In this document: one piece after another, positions 6,457-14,451 of the stretch
How positions within the stretch are numbered: position 1 is the first letter of the stretch
Layout: each line of letters opens with the position of its first letter
NCBI GenBank assembly: GCA_002491165.1
Contig: DKVK01000025.1
Location: 1 to 28,733, forward strand
Reading direction: 5' to 3'
DNA from: Porphyromonadaceae bacterium UBA7180
Lineage (GTDB): Bacteria > Bacteroidota > Bacteroidia > Bacteroidales > Muribaculaceae
Length of the DNA stretch: 28,733 nucleotides
The notes under the pieces: generated by a model
What the model was told of the DNA's origin: nothing
The model's input: the letters and a program-made list of their open reading frames with translations, nothing else
Database searches by the model: none
Program-made: the position numbers and the translations under genes

Positions 6457-9400
6457 TTACTTGGCGTCGAGCTGGCGCAGGAGTTCTTTGGTGGCTTCTA
6501 TCAGTTGGGCATCGATGCCTTTCAGCACATCGGCGGGGAGGTTATATACTTCCACGTCGGGATTCAGCTGCTGGTTTTCAAGTGCTTTGCCGTTCTTGTC
6601 AAGGGAAGTAACCTGCGGAATACCGAAGACGATGGTCGGGTCAACCTGGGTTTCCCACCAAACGGCGGTCATGGTGCCCGGAACCGGTGCGCCGACTATC
6701 TTGCCCAAACCGAGCGTCTGGTAAGTGTAGGGCGAGCCGTGGGCATCGCTGTAGTTGCTCTCGTTAGTAAGCATTACGCTTGGTTTGGTCCACTGCGAGA
6801 AGGGTTCATGGCCTATGTACTGGCCTCGCGGGCTGAAGCGGACGTACTCCTTGCCGCTGAGCAGGATGGCGAGGTCGTTGTGCAGCCAGCCGCCGCCGTT
6901 GTAGCGTGTGTCCACAACCACAGCCTCTTTGTCGCGCTGAAGTCCGAGGAGCTCGTCGTAAACGGTGCGGAAGCTGGGCGAATCCATGCCCTGCACGTGG
7001 ACGTAAGCAACGCGGCCGCCGGATACGGAATCCACAATGGCGCGGTTGCGCTCCACATAACGGCGGTATAGGAGTTCGTTCTGCTTTCCGGGGGTGATGG
7101 GTCGCACGGTGATGTCCTTGCTTGCACCGTTGTGGCTGACGGTGAGACGCACCTTCTTGCCGGCTTTGCCTTCGAGCAGGGGATAATAGTCCACGCCGCT
7201 CTTCACGGGCAGTCCGTCGATGGCGGTGATGATGTCGCCGGCGGAGAGTCCGGCCTTATCGGTGGCCAACGGACCGCGTTTCAGTATTTCTGAAATCTTG
7301 AGGCCGTCGCCGTCATAGTTCTCGTCGAAGAAAGCGCCGAGCACGGCATTGCTTGTAGCCGCCGGAGCGCCGGGAGCGTAGAAGCGGCCGCCGGTATGCG
7401 AGGCGTTGAGCTCGCCGAGAAGCTCGCTCAGCAGTGTAGCGAAGTCGCGGTTATTATTGATGTAGGGGAGGAAACGGCGGTAGTCGCGGGCATACATGTC
7501 CCAATCGACGCCGTGTAGGTTCTCGTCGTAGAATTTGTCGCGAACCTGGCTGATTACGTGATCGAATATGTACTCGCGTTCCTGCGATGGAATGCGCGAA
7601 TATTCGGCATTATACTCTATGGCTTTAACCGATGCGGAACCGCCTTCACCTGAAGGGAGTGTCACTTCCTGGATGCCGCTGCCCGAAAGCACATATAGTT
7701 TCTCGCCTTTCTTGTCCATCTCGAAACCGCCGGTAAGGTCGGAGAGCAGACGCGAAGTCTCTTTCTTGCGCAGGTCGGTCATCATCAGGTCGTACTTCCC
7801 GTCCTGCCCGAGCACGGTATAATATAGCTTGTCCATCTTGGGGGAGAGGCGGTAGTCCATCAGGAAACCGGAAACGGGGGTAAGGCGCGCCGTGCGGTAG
7901 AGGCGGTTCTCGAGATCGAGCTTCATCTCCTTTTTGTCGGCGTCTTTATCCTTTTTGTTCTTCTTGGATTTCTTGTCGTCCTTGTCGGCGGAAGCGGCTT
8001 TCTGCTCCTCTTCGGCAAGGGCGGCTTCCTCTTCGGTCATGTTGAACTCGTCCCATTTCTCGCCGTTGAGCATCATGAGGGTGACGTCGTCAGTCTCGCC
8101 CCACGAGCCGTGGCTGCGGTAGCCGTATTTTCCGGTGAGGTAAGTAAAGCCGGAGCCGTCGGCCGTCCAGTAGGGTGAGCCGTCGGAATATCCGCTCACG
8201 GTAAGGTCAACCGGCTCGCCTGTGCCGTCGGCATTGACCATGGCGATGTCGGTGTTGTTCCATCCGCCGTTGCCGATATAGGTGATAAGCAAGTGTTTGC
8301 TGTCGGGCGACCACTCGAAGGGAACGTCGCCGTCCGTGTACGAATAGTTGAACTTCGGGTCGAGGGCGGTAACCACTTTACCGGTGGCAAGGTCGAGGAC
8401 CTTGAGGGCGGTGCGGTTTTCGAGGAAGGCTATTTTCTTGCCGTCGGGCGAGAAGGCGGGTTGCTGTGCCGGTTTGCCGTCCTTGGATTCATACACCATC
8501 TTCTCGATTACCTTCGGAGCGTAAGCGAAGCCACGGAGCGTGTCGGCGGGTGCCAACTCGGCGGTGTAGATTCGCCACAGGCCGTTGCGCTCCCCGTCGT
8601 AAACCAGTTTCTTGCCGTCGGGCGAGAAGCCGACGCGGCGTTCCTGTCCCGGAGTGTCGGTGATGCGCTTTGTGGTGGGGTACTTGACGGAGGTGACGTA
8701 TACATCGCCGCGCAGCACGAAAGCTATCTCCTTGCCGTCGGGGGAGAGGGCGATGGTGGAGGCTCCTTGCGTTACGTCGCGTTTCACACGGTCGGTGTCA
8801 TAGTTGTCTGTGACGATGTCCACGGCGAGGAGCTGCGGTTCCCCCTGGCCGTTGATGGTGTAAATCTGTCCGTCCTGCGAGAAGGCGAGTTTCCTGCGGT
8901 CGGCCGAGGTGGAGAGGGAGCGCACCGGATGATTCTTGAACTTGGTGATTTGGCGCTCCTTTCCGTTCATGTCGCGCAGGAATACGTTGTTGTTTCCGTC
9001 GCTGTCGTTGAGGTAGAAGAAGGAGTCGGTCGACGCCCAACGCGGATTCTGGTTGGCGCCGTTGAAGTCGGTGAGCTGTGTGAAATCGCCGCTGGCTGGG
9101 TCGTACATCCAGATGTCCGGCGTGCCCGACGAGCGTTCGTGCTTGCGGAGCACGTCTTCGTAGCCTTTGCGGTTCTGGTAGAGGATTTTGCCTGTGGCGG
9201 GGTCGATGTCCACGGCAGTCATGGGCATGGAGAGGAACATCTGCGGGCGTTTGCCGGGCGTTGTGGCCACGGTGTACATCTGGCCTTGGAAAGGTCCCTG
9301 TGCGGCGGTACGCGATGGAGCGACCGAGGATTCGAAGAGTACCGTCTCGCCGTTTAGGAAGGCGCGCGGCGTCTCGTTGCCGGCGTTGTTTGTAGTAAGG

Positions 9401-9705
9401 CGCACCGGCGTGCCGCCGGTGGCGGGGACTATGAAGATGTCCATGGAACCTTCGCGGTCGCTGGCAAAGGCGATTTGCGTTCCGTCGGGACTCCAGACGG
9501 GATTGCCGTCGAAAGCCTGCGACGTGGTGAGGCGTGTGGCTTTGCCTCCGGCGAAGGGCACCGTGTAGATGTCACCTTTGTAGGTGAAAGCCACGGTCTC
9601 GCCGTCGGGAGAAACGGCGACGTCACGCAGCCACAGCGGCGATTCGGCAGCCATGCCGAAGGCCGTTGCGAGGCTCACGACGGTGAGCAGCAGTTTTATT
9701 TTCAT
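6457..9705 (-). CDS. Secreted Tricorn-like S41 family peptidase
   Basis: 1082 residues with a Sec signal peptide (about 1-19), so it acts in the periplasm or is attached outside, unlike the cytosolic archaeal Tricorn. Residues 20-660 form TolB/WD40-like propellers with many SPDGK-type blades. A Tricorn core and PDZ domain follow (about 795-860, GLSAGDIITAIDG), then the S41 serine protease domain. Active-site elements are visible: Ser-His in ELNASHTGG near 768, the nucleophile segment NYSDAHG near 985, and ENQQLNPDVEVYN near 1043, which supplies the family's Glu. This indicates an active oligopeptide-processing protease. A very Lys/Asp/Glu-rich insert (about 555-596) sits between propeller blades. 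It is a single-gene transcript with a terminator at 6396-6434. Confidence 0.93.
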   Translation of the reverse strand: MKIKLLLTVVSLATAFGMAAESPLWLRDVAVSPDGETVAFTYKGDIYTVPFAGGKATRLTTSQAFDGNPVWSPDGTQIAFASDREGSMDIFIVPATGGTPVRLTTNNAGNETPRAFLNGETVLFESSVAPSRTAAQGPFQGQMYTVATTPGKRPQMFLSMPMTAVDIDPATGKILYQNRKGYEDVLRKHERSSGTPDIWMYDPASGDFTQLTDFNGANQNPRWASTDSFFYLNDSDGNNNVFLRDMNGKERQITKFKNHPVRSLSTSADRRKLAFSQDGQIYTINGQGEPQLLAVDIVTDNYDTDRVKRDVTQGASTIALSPDGKEIAFVLRGDVYVTSVKYPTTKRITDTPGQERRVGFSPDGKKLVYDGERNGLWRIYTAELAPADTLRGFAYAPKVIEKMVYESKDGKPAQQPAFSPDGKKIAFLENRTALKVLDLATGKVVTALDPKFNYSYTDGDVPFEWSPDSKHLLITYIGNGGWNNTDIAMVNADGTGEPVDLTVSGYSDGSPYWTADGSGFTYLTGKYGYRSHGSWGETDDVTLMMLNGEKWDEFNMTEEEAALAEEEQKAASADKDDKKSKKNKKDKDADKKEMKLDLENRLYRTARLTPVSGFLMDYRLSPKMDKLYYTVLGQDGKYDLMMTDLRKKETSRLLSDLTGGFEMDKKGEKLYVLSGSGIQEVTLPSGEGGSASVKAIEYNAEYSRIPSQEREYIFDHVISQVRDKFYDENLHGVDWDMYARDYRRFLPYINNNRDFATLLSELLGELNASHTGGRFYAPGAPAATSNAVLGAFFDENYDGDGLKISEILKRGPLATDKAGLSAGDIITAIDGLPVKSGVDYYPLLEGKAGKKVRLTVSHNGASKDITVRPITPGKQNELLYRRYVERNRAIVDSVSGGRVAYVHVQGMDSPSFRTVYDELLGLQRDKEAVVVDTRYNGGGWLHNDLAILLSGKEYVRFSPRGQYIGHEPFSQWTKPSVMLTNESNYSDAHGSPYTYQTLGLGKIVGAPVPGTMTAVWWETQVDPTIVFGIPQVTSLDKNGKALENQQLNPDVEVYNLPADVLKGIDAQLIEATKELLRQLDAK

Positions 9706-9819
9706 GGTAAATATGGAGTTTGTTAGGAAATTTCGGGTTATCTTTTTGCCTGAAATTACCCGGTCGCCCGTCAGGATGTGCGGATAATACCGGGCAATTA
9801 TCTGTCTCGTGGAGCCGGC

Positions 9820-11427
9820 TTACTTGAAGGTGTCAGGCAGGTCGTTTTCGTAGAGCACCACGTCGCCTTGGCGCAACGTCTTGCCCAGGAACTCCTGCGC
9901 CTTGGCGAAGGAGTCGACCACCACGAGGTTTTCGGTGTCGAAGTCGGTGCTTCGCACACCGTCGGTAAGCGCGTCGCGATTGTATTCGCCCACGATTATG
10001 GCAATGTCAACGCTTTCGCCGATATGCTTGCCGAGTTCGCGGTTCAGCTCATACTGCTTGTCGCCGAGTTCTATCATGCCGGGCGTCACCACGATGCGGC
10101 GTCCGTCGGTGAAGGAGCCGAGCACGTCTACGGCCATCTTCGAGCCGGTCGGGTTGGAGTTAAAGGCGTCATCGATGATGGTTACTCCGCCGGGAGTGCG
10201 TTTCATGTTCAGACGGTGTTCAACCTGCTCTATCTTGCCGACGGCGCGGCGGATGCTTTCCGGTTTCATGCCCATGCGCAATGCCACTATCACGGCGCCG
10301 AGCAGGTTGGATATATTACATTCTCCTACCAATTGTGTGCGCAATTCCAGTCGCAGTCCGTCGGGACCGGCTACCTCGAAGGTCGTTCCCTCGGGAGAAT
10401 ACTTGATGTTCTGGGCGCAATACTGCGCATCTGCGGTATTGGAAACGGCATAGCGCATAGCCTCCACGTTGTCGACGGGGCGGTTGGCGCAATATTCGAA
10501 GTCATTGTTGATTACCGCGAGACCGTCGGGGGGGAGGGCGTCGGCCAGTTCAAATTTGGTGGCCTGCACGTTCTCTATGGTATGGAACGACTCGAGGTGC
10601 ATAGGACCTACGGCGGTGATGATGCCCATGCGAGGATGCACGAGGTCGCAGATTTCCTTGACATCGCCGGTCTGTTTGGCACCCATCTCACAGATAAAGA
10701 TGCGATGGTAGGGCTTCATCATCTCGCGCACGGTGCGAATTACCCCCATCGGAGTATTGAACGAACCAGGAGTCATCAGCACGTCGTATTCTTCGGAGAG
10801 TATGCGGTTCAGGTAGTGTTTGGTGCTCGTCTTGCCGTAAGAACCGGTTATGCCGATGACGGTCATATCAGGCTCCATGGAGCGCAAGATGCGTGCGGCA
10901 TCATTGTAATAGCGGCGGTTGATGGCTTCCTCGACCGGTTTGAGCAACCATACGGCGGCCGTCACCACGCAGTAGGAAAAGATGCTTACTACGAGTGCCA
11001 CACCGATGGTCATCTGTCCGTCGGTCGGGGCGTAAGGGTTCCCTTCGGGGCGCACGTAGAAGATGCACATCAGCGCGCTGAGAATGAGCGCCAATCCAGC
11101 CGTTACGGAGTAGATGCGCCATACTCGTTTGGTGAAGACAAGCGGTTTCTTGTATTTGCGGCGCAGGATGAGCACAATCTTGGTGGCGCAGGCAATTGCC
11201 ACGAGAAGTTCGGGTACGGCCTGAATGTTGACGAAGAAGTTGGCGAAGAGCATGAAGAGTAGCGCCACGTCCACGAGGCGCCAGGCACCCATCTTCCGCC
11301 CGTCGAGCCATCGCCAGTAGCGGTCTATGCGATAGCTGTTCTGCTGCAGCATCTGTATGTCGTATTTGAAATTCAGCAACATGTACGCGCCGACCACAAC
11401 GTACACCGCTATCATAAATCCAATCAT
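9820..11427 (-). CDS. Membrane-embedded Mur ligase (MurF-like)
   Basis: A 535-residue ATP-dependent ligase of the Mur family. Residues 1-165 contain about five hydrophobic helices in place of the usual MurF UDP-sugar-binding N-domain. The Mur central ATPase domain starts near 186, with P-loop GITGSYGKTST (192-202), then FNTPMGV, the EMGAKQTGDV segment, and the C-terminal domain with EHRLN and DDAFNSNP motifs typical of MurF. The known MurF reaction adds D-Ala-D-Ala to UDP-MurNAc-tripeptide. The missing N-domain and the membrane anchor suggest a different, possibly lipid-linked acceptor (inference). The start codon overlaps the stop of the upstream hydrolase by 4 bases (ATGA), so translation is probably coupled. 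A canonical MurF is expected elsewhere in the genome, in the cell-wall cluster. Confidence 0.85.
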   Translation of the reverse strand: MIGFMIAVYVVVGAYMLLNFKYDIQMLQQNSYRIDRYWRWLDGRKMGAWRLVDVALLFMLFANFFVNIQAVPELLVAIACATKIVLILRRKYKKPLVFTKRVWRIYSVTAGLALILSALMCIFYVRPEGNPYAPTDGQMTIGVALVVSIFSYCVVTAAVWLLKPVEEAINRRYYNDAARILRSMEPDMTVIGITGSYGKTSTKHYLNRILSEEYDVLMTPGSFNTPMGVIRTVREMMKPYHRIFICEMGAKQTGDVKEICDLVHPRMGIITAVGPMHLESFHTIENVQATKFELADALPPDGLAVINNDFEYCANRPVDNVEAMRYAVSNTADAQYCAQNIKYSPEGTTFEVAGPDGLRLELRTQLVGECNISNLLGAVIVALRMGMKPESIRRAVGKIEQVEHRLNMKRTPGGVTIIDDAFNSNPTGSKMAVDVLGSFTDGRRIVVTPGMIELGDKQYELNRELGKHIGESVDIAIIVGEYNRDALTDGVRSTDFDTENLVVVDSFAKAQEFLGKTLRQGDVVLYENDLPDTFK

Positions 11428-12200
11428 TTCAATTCGTTCTTTAAGAATTCTTTAAGTACAGCTTTAAACCCGGCGGGATTGTCGAGGAAAGAGTAATGGC
11501 CGCATCCGGGGAAGGAGGCAAGGCCTGCGTCAGGGATGAGGCGCTCCATTGTCTTGGCGTCGGAGAGGGGAGTCGCCGTGTCGTTTTCGCCCCAGATGAG
11601 CAGCGTGGGCGCCTTGATATCGGGCATCACGTGCTTGAGGTCTTCGTTGACGCATTTGCTCAGGATGGCACGCATCATCGGAGTGGCGTTGTTATAGTCC
11701 GACGAGCCGGAACGGCCGCGGTATTTGTCGAGCAACTCGCCCCCTTTCTTCTTTCCGAAGAGGAGGGGAAGCAGGTGTTTTACAGTCTTATATGAGTAAA
11801 CCTTAAAGTAATATTTGAGGCTGCGGCGGGGCTTGACGCCGGCGGCATCGACGAGCACCACCTTGCGCACGTCGCGGCGCGACGACAGCATGATGGCTAT
11901 GCGTCCCCCGAAACTGTGTCCAAGCAGTATTGGACGTTCTATGCCGAGGCGGTCGAGTAGCTTCTCCACCAGTTGAGTGTAAAGTTCTATGCCCCACACC
12001 GCAGGGGGTTCGTCGCTTTTGCCGTGGCCCGGCAGGTCTATGTTGAAGACGTGCATCTTCGGCGAAACTATTGCCTCGATGCTGGCTACCGTCGACGAGT
12101 TGCAACCCCAGCCGTGCATCAGCACTATCGGACAGCCGTCTTCCGGACCCGTCTCGTTGTAGCTGACCTTCACACCGTCGATTTCTATCTGTTTTTCCAT
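11424..12200 (-). CDS. Alpha/beta hydrolase
   Basis: A 258-residue cytosolic hydrolase of the alpha/beta fold. The oxyanion HGWG motif lies at about 29-32, the nucleophile elbow GHSFGG holds Ser96, the acid is Asp207 (WGENDTATPL) and the base is His235 (GCGHYSFLDN), so the triad is complete. A helical cap rich in Lys and Tyr lies at about 125-175. No signal peptide is present. It is the first gene of a two-gene operon and overlaps the membrane Mur ligase by 4 bases, which suggests a linked role, perhaps trimming or releasing an acyl or ester group from the ligase's substrate (inference). Esterase, lipase-like and C-C hydrolase functions cannot be distinguished by sequence. Confidence 0.88.
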   Translation of the reverse strand: MEKQIEIDGVKVSYNETGPEDGCPIVLMHGWGCNSSTVASIEAIVSPKMHVFNIDLPGHGKSDEPPAVWGIELYTQLVEKLLDRLGIERPILLGHSFGGRIAIMLSSRRDVRKVVLVDAAGVKPRRSLKYYFKVYSYKTVKHLLPLLFGKKKGGELLDKYRGRSGSSDYNNATPMMRAILSKCVNEDLKHVMPDIKAPTLLIWGENDTATPLSDAKTMERLIPDAGLASFPGCGHYSFLDNPAGFKAVLKEFLKNELK

Positions 12201-12234
12201 CAGTAATTGTGTCTCTGTTCAGTTTTTCACGATG

Positions 12235-12266
12235 CAAAGGTATAAAGATTTTATCAGTCGGACAAA
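12235..12266 (-). promoter_or_regulatory. Promoter of the hydrolase-Mur ligase operon
   Basis: Read on the minus strand: TTTG (12266-12263), 20 nt, TACCTTTG (12242-12235), a full match to the Bacteroidetes promoter. The predicted leader is about 30 nt. It is divergent from the M23 promoter about 50 bases away, so the two operons may share control. Confidence 0.7.
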
Positions 12267-12314
12267 TAACTACCCGCAAAAAAGTTCGCGTACCCTTTTT
12301 GGCAAGCGTTAAAT

Positions 12315-12345
12315 TTTGCTATAAGGAAAAAACTTTGTACCTTTG
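12315..12345 (+). promoter_or_regulatory. Promoter of the M23-MerR-pyrK-pyrD operon
   Basis: TTTG (12315-12318), 19 nt, TACCTTTG (12338-12345): a perfect Bacteroidetes-type promoter. The transcript would start close to 12350, only a few bases before the ATG at 12356. This supports the 12356 start and argues against the longer open frame that begins at 12209 and would cross this promoter. Confidence 0.75.
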
Positions 12346-12355
12346 CGGTGATTCT

Positions 12356-13324
12356 ATGGCCAGGAACATTTACTATAGATATAATCCGGAAACCGACAAT
12401 TACGAGCGCGTCTATGCCACCCTGGGAGTGAAGGTACTCTCCGGGTTGCGGCTGTTGCTCCTGTCATGCCTCTTCGGCGCAGTGTTCTTCTGCATCGCCT
12501 ATTACGGATTCGCGTCGCCGGGCGAGGACAACCTCAAGGAGGAGAACGAGCAGTTGTCTCAGCAGCTTACCGTGATGGAGAAACGCGTGGACGGCGCCCT
12601 GAAAGTGATGGACGAGATACGCAACCGCGACGACAACCTCTACCGCGTGATGATGCAGATGGAGCCGGTGAACCGCGCGCAGCGCTATGCCGGACTCGAC
12701 AATGACAGCCGTTATGCGCAGTATGCCGGCCTCAGCGACGAGAAGATACTTGTCACCTTGGCGCGCAACATAGACATTCTGGAACGCAGCCTCTATGCGC
12801 AGTCAATCTCCTTCGACAAGCTGCGCGAAGCCCTGGCCTCGCAGAGCGAAAAACTGGCGCATACCCCCTCCGTCCTCCCCATAAACGTGGCAGACTTCTC
12901 CATCTCCTCCGGTTTCGGCAACCGCATCGACCCTGTCTACGGCACAACCAAGTTCCACGCCGGCCTCGACTTTCCCGCCGATGTGGGAGACCCGGTGTTC
13001 GCCACTGCAAAAGGGCGCGTCACCTTTGCCGGATGGAAGGACGGCTACGGCAACTGCATAGACATTGACCACGGCTACGGCTACACCACCCGCTTCGGCC
13101 ACCTCAACTCCGTGGGTGTCAAGACGGGACAGACCGTGGTGCGAGGCGATAAGATAGGGGAGGTGGGCAACACCGGCAAATCCACCGGGCCGCATCTCCA
13201 CTACGAAGTGCGCCTCAACGACGAGCCCCAAAACCCCGTCAACTATTATTTTATGGACCTCACGCCGGCGCAGTACGACGAAATGGTGAAGCAGGCGGAA
13301 AACGCCGGGCGTGTAATGGACTGA
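12356..13324 (+). CDS. LytM/M23 peptidoglycan endopeptidase, membrane anchored
   Basis: 322 residues. A short basic cytosolic N-terminus (MARNIYYRYNPETDNYERVY) typical of Bacteroidetes M23 proteins is followed by one transmembrane helix (about 31-52) and a periplasmic coiled coil (about 57-100). The C-terminal LytM domain (about 180-310) has all zinc and catalytic residues: His201 and Asp205 in HAGLD, His249 in RFGHL, and HLH with His280 and His282. It should therefore be an active zinc endopeptidase cutting peptide crosslinks in peptidoglycan, or an anchored regulator of cell separation. The start was chosen by the family's conserved N-terminus and the promoter just before it. It is followed after 5 bases by a MerR gene. 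Confidence 0.92.
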   Translation: MARNIYYRYNPETDNYERVYATLGVKVLSGLRLLLLSCLFGAVFFCIAYYGFASPGEDNLKEENEQLSQQLTVMEKRVDGALKVMDEIRNRDDNLYRVMMQMEPVNRAQRYAGLDNDSRYAQYAGLSDEKILVTLARNIDILERSLYAQSISFDKLREALASQSEKLAHTPSVLPINVADFSISSGFGNRIDPVYGTTKFHAGLDFPADVGDPVFATAKGRVTFAGWKDGYGNCIDIDHGYGYTTRFGHLNSVGVKTGQTVVRGDKIGEVGNTGKSTGPHLHYEVRLNDEPQNPVNYYFMDLTPAQYDEMVKQAENAGRVMD

Positions 13325-13329
13325 CGACT

Positions 13330-13665
13330 ATGGACGAACTCGACAAACAATATTACAAGATACGCTACGTGGCGGAGATGCTCGGCGTACCCGCGTCTAC
13401 GCTCCGCTACTGGGAAAAGGAGTTCCCGCAGTGCGCCCCGCGCCGCAGCGCCGGAAACGTGAGGTATTACAAACCCTCCGACATAGAGCATCTGCGCATC
13501 ATCAAATATCTCGTGAAAGACAAAGGGCTGAAAATCGAGGCCGCCAAGGAGCAGTTGCGCGTCAACAGCGGCAATGTTTCGCGCCAGCAAGCCGTCATAG
13601 AGCGCCTCCAATCAGTGCGCGACCGCCTCGAAGAGTTGCGCAAAGCTTTGAATATCAGAAAATAA
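13330..13665 (+). CDS. MerR-family transcriptional regulator
   Basis: A 111-residue DNA-binding protein. The MerR winged helix covers about residues 10-75: helix-turn-helix AEMLGVPASTLRYWEKEFP, wing RRSAGNVRYYKPSD, then DIEHLRIIKYLVKDKGLKIEAAKEQL. A short helical tail (VIERLQSVRDRLEELRKAL) would form the dimerising antiparallel coiled coil. No effector domain or metal-binding Cys motif follows, so the ligand is unknown. It lies 5 bases after the M23 gene and 15 bases before pyrK, and is probably in the same operon. Confidence 0.9.
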   Translation: MDELDKQYYKIRYVAEMLGVPASTLRYWEKEFPQCAPRRSAGNVRYYKPSDIEHLRIIKYLVKDKGLKIEAAKEQLRVNSGNVSRQQAVIERLQSVRDRLEELRKALNIRK

Positions 13666-13680
13666 AAAACCAACGACATA

Positions 13681-14451
13681 ATGAACAAACCGCTATTGAT
13701 AGAGTTTGAGGTAACGTGCGTGGACCGCAGCGGCGCCACGGCACGCCTCACCCTCGAACCCGTGGGGGGCGTTACGATGCCGATGCCCGCGCCCGGACAG
13801 TTCGTGAACATCCTCGTGGAGCACGCGCACAACACCTTCCTGCGCCGCCCCATTTCCGTAAACTTCGCCGAGCCGGGAAGCCTCATGCTGATGGTCAAAG
13901 AGGCCGGAGAAGGCACCGCTGTGCTCGTCAACTCCCTTCCCGGCGACCGTTATAACATACTCATGCCACTCGGCCACGGCTTCACCTTGCCCGAAAAGCC
14001 GGAGAAATGCCTGCTCATCGGCGGTGGCGTGGGCGTAGCTCCGCTGCTTTACCTCGGCGAGTGTCTGCGGCAGCGCGGCGTTGAACCGGTGTTCGTACTC
14101 GGCGCTCGCAACCGAAAGGAACTTGATTGGCAACTCCCCGACTTCGAGAAAATAGGCAAGACTTTCGTAGCTACGGAGGACGGCTCGCTCGGCACCAAAG
14201 GGTTCGTCACACAGTGTCCGGCACTCGACCTTGAGGCCGACCGCTGGTATGTCTGCGGCCCGATGCCCATGATGAAGGCCGTAGCCGCGGCAGCCCGCAA
14301 ACGCAATGTGGAATGTGAAGTAAGCCTCGAAAACAAGATGGCGTGCGGCCTCGGCGCCTGCCTCTGCTGCGTGGAAGACACCGCCGACAGCGGCAATGTC
14401 TGCACCTGTACCGAAGGTCCCGTTTTCAACTTAAATCGTCTCAAATGGTAA
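13681..14451 (+). CDS. pyrK: Dihydroorotate dehydrogenase B, electron-transfer subunit
   Basis: A 256-residue iron-sulfur flavoprotein that passes electrons from dihydroorotate, through PyrD, to NAD+ in pyrimidine synthesis. It has a ferredoxin-reductase fold with the FAD motif RRPIS (55-59) and the nucleotide-binding loop LIGGGVGVAPLLYL (112-125), plus the VCGPMPMM segment (191-198). The C-terminal 2Fe-2S ligands are Cys222, Cys227, Cys230 and Cys243 (pattern C-x4-C-x2-C-x12-C, ending CTEGPVF). The length is normal. Its stop overlaps the pyrD start by 7 bases, indicating translational coupling and a stoichiometric complex. Confidence 0.95.
   Translation: MNKPLLIEFEVTCVDRSGATARLTLEPVGGVTMPMPAPGQFVNILVEHAHNTFLRRPISVNFAEPGSLMLMVKEAGEGTAVLVNSLPGDRYNILMPLGHGFTLPEKPEKCLLIGGGVGVAPLLYLGECLRQRGVEPVFVLGARNRKELDWQLPDFEKIGKTFVATEDGSLGTKGFVTQCPALDLEADRWYVCGPMPMMKAVAAAARKRNVECEVSLENKMACGLGACLCCVEDTADSGNVCTCTEGPVFNLNRLKW

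Noticed and set aside
8293..9357. Plus-strand frame opposite the Tricorn-like protease (354 codons)
   Set aside because: Shadow of a protein with signal peptide, propeller blades and catalytic motifs; its composition (Val/Gly/Glu/His-rich) is a by-product.
9782..9803. A 7-bp hairpin downstream of the membrane Mur ligase as a terminator
   Set aside because: The stem is AT-rich with a G-T pair and there is no following T run; not confident enough to annotate.
9778..11262. Long plus-strand frame opposite the membrane Mur ligase (494 codons)
   Set aside because: It is the antisense shadow of a gene with a complete P-loop and Mur motifs, and it has no recognisable domain.
12209..12355. N-terminal extension of the M23 gene to an upstream ATG at 12209
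   Set aside because: It would cross a perfect promoter and lacks similarity to the conserved N-terminus of Bacteroidetes M23 proteins; start at 12356 used instead.
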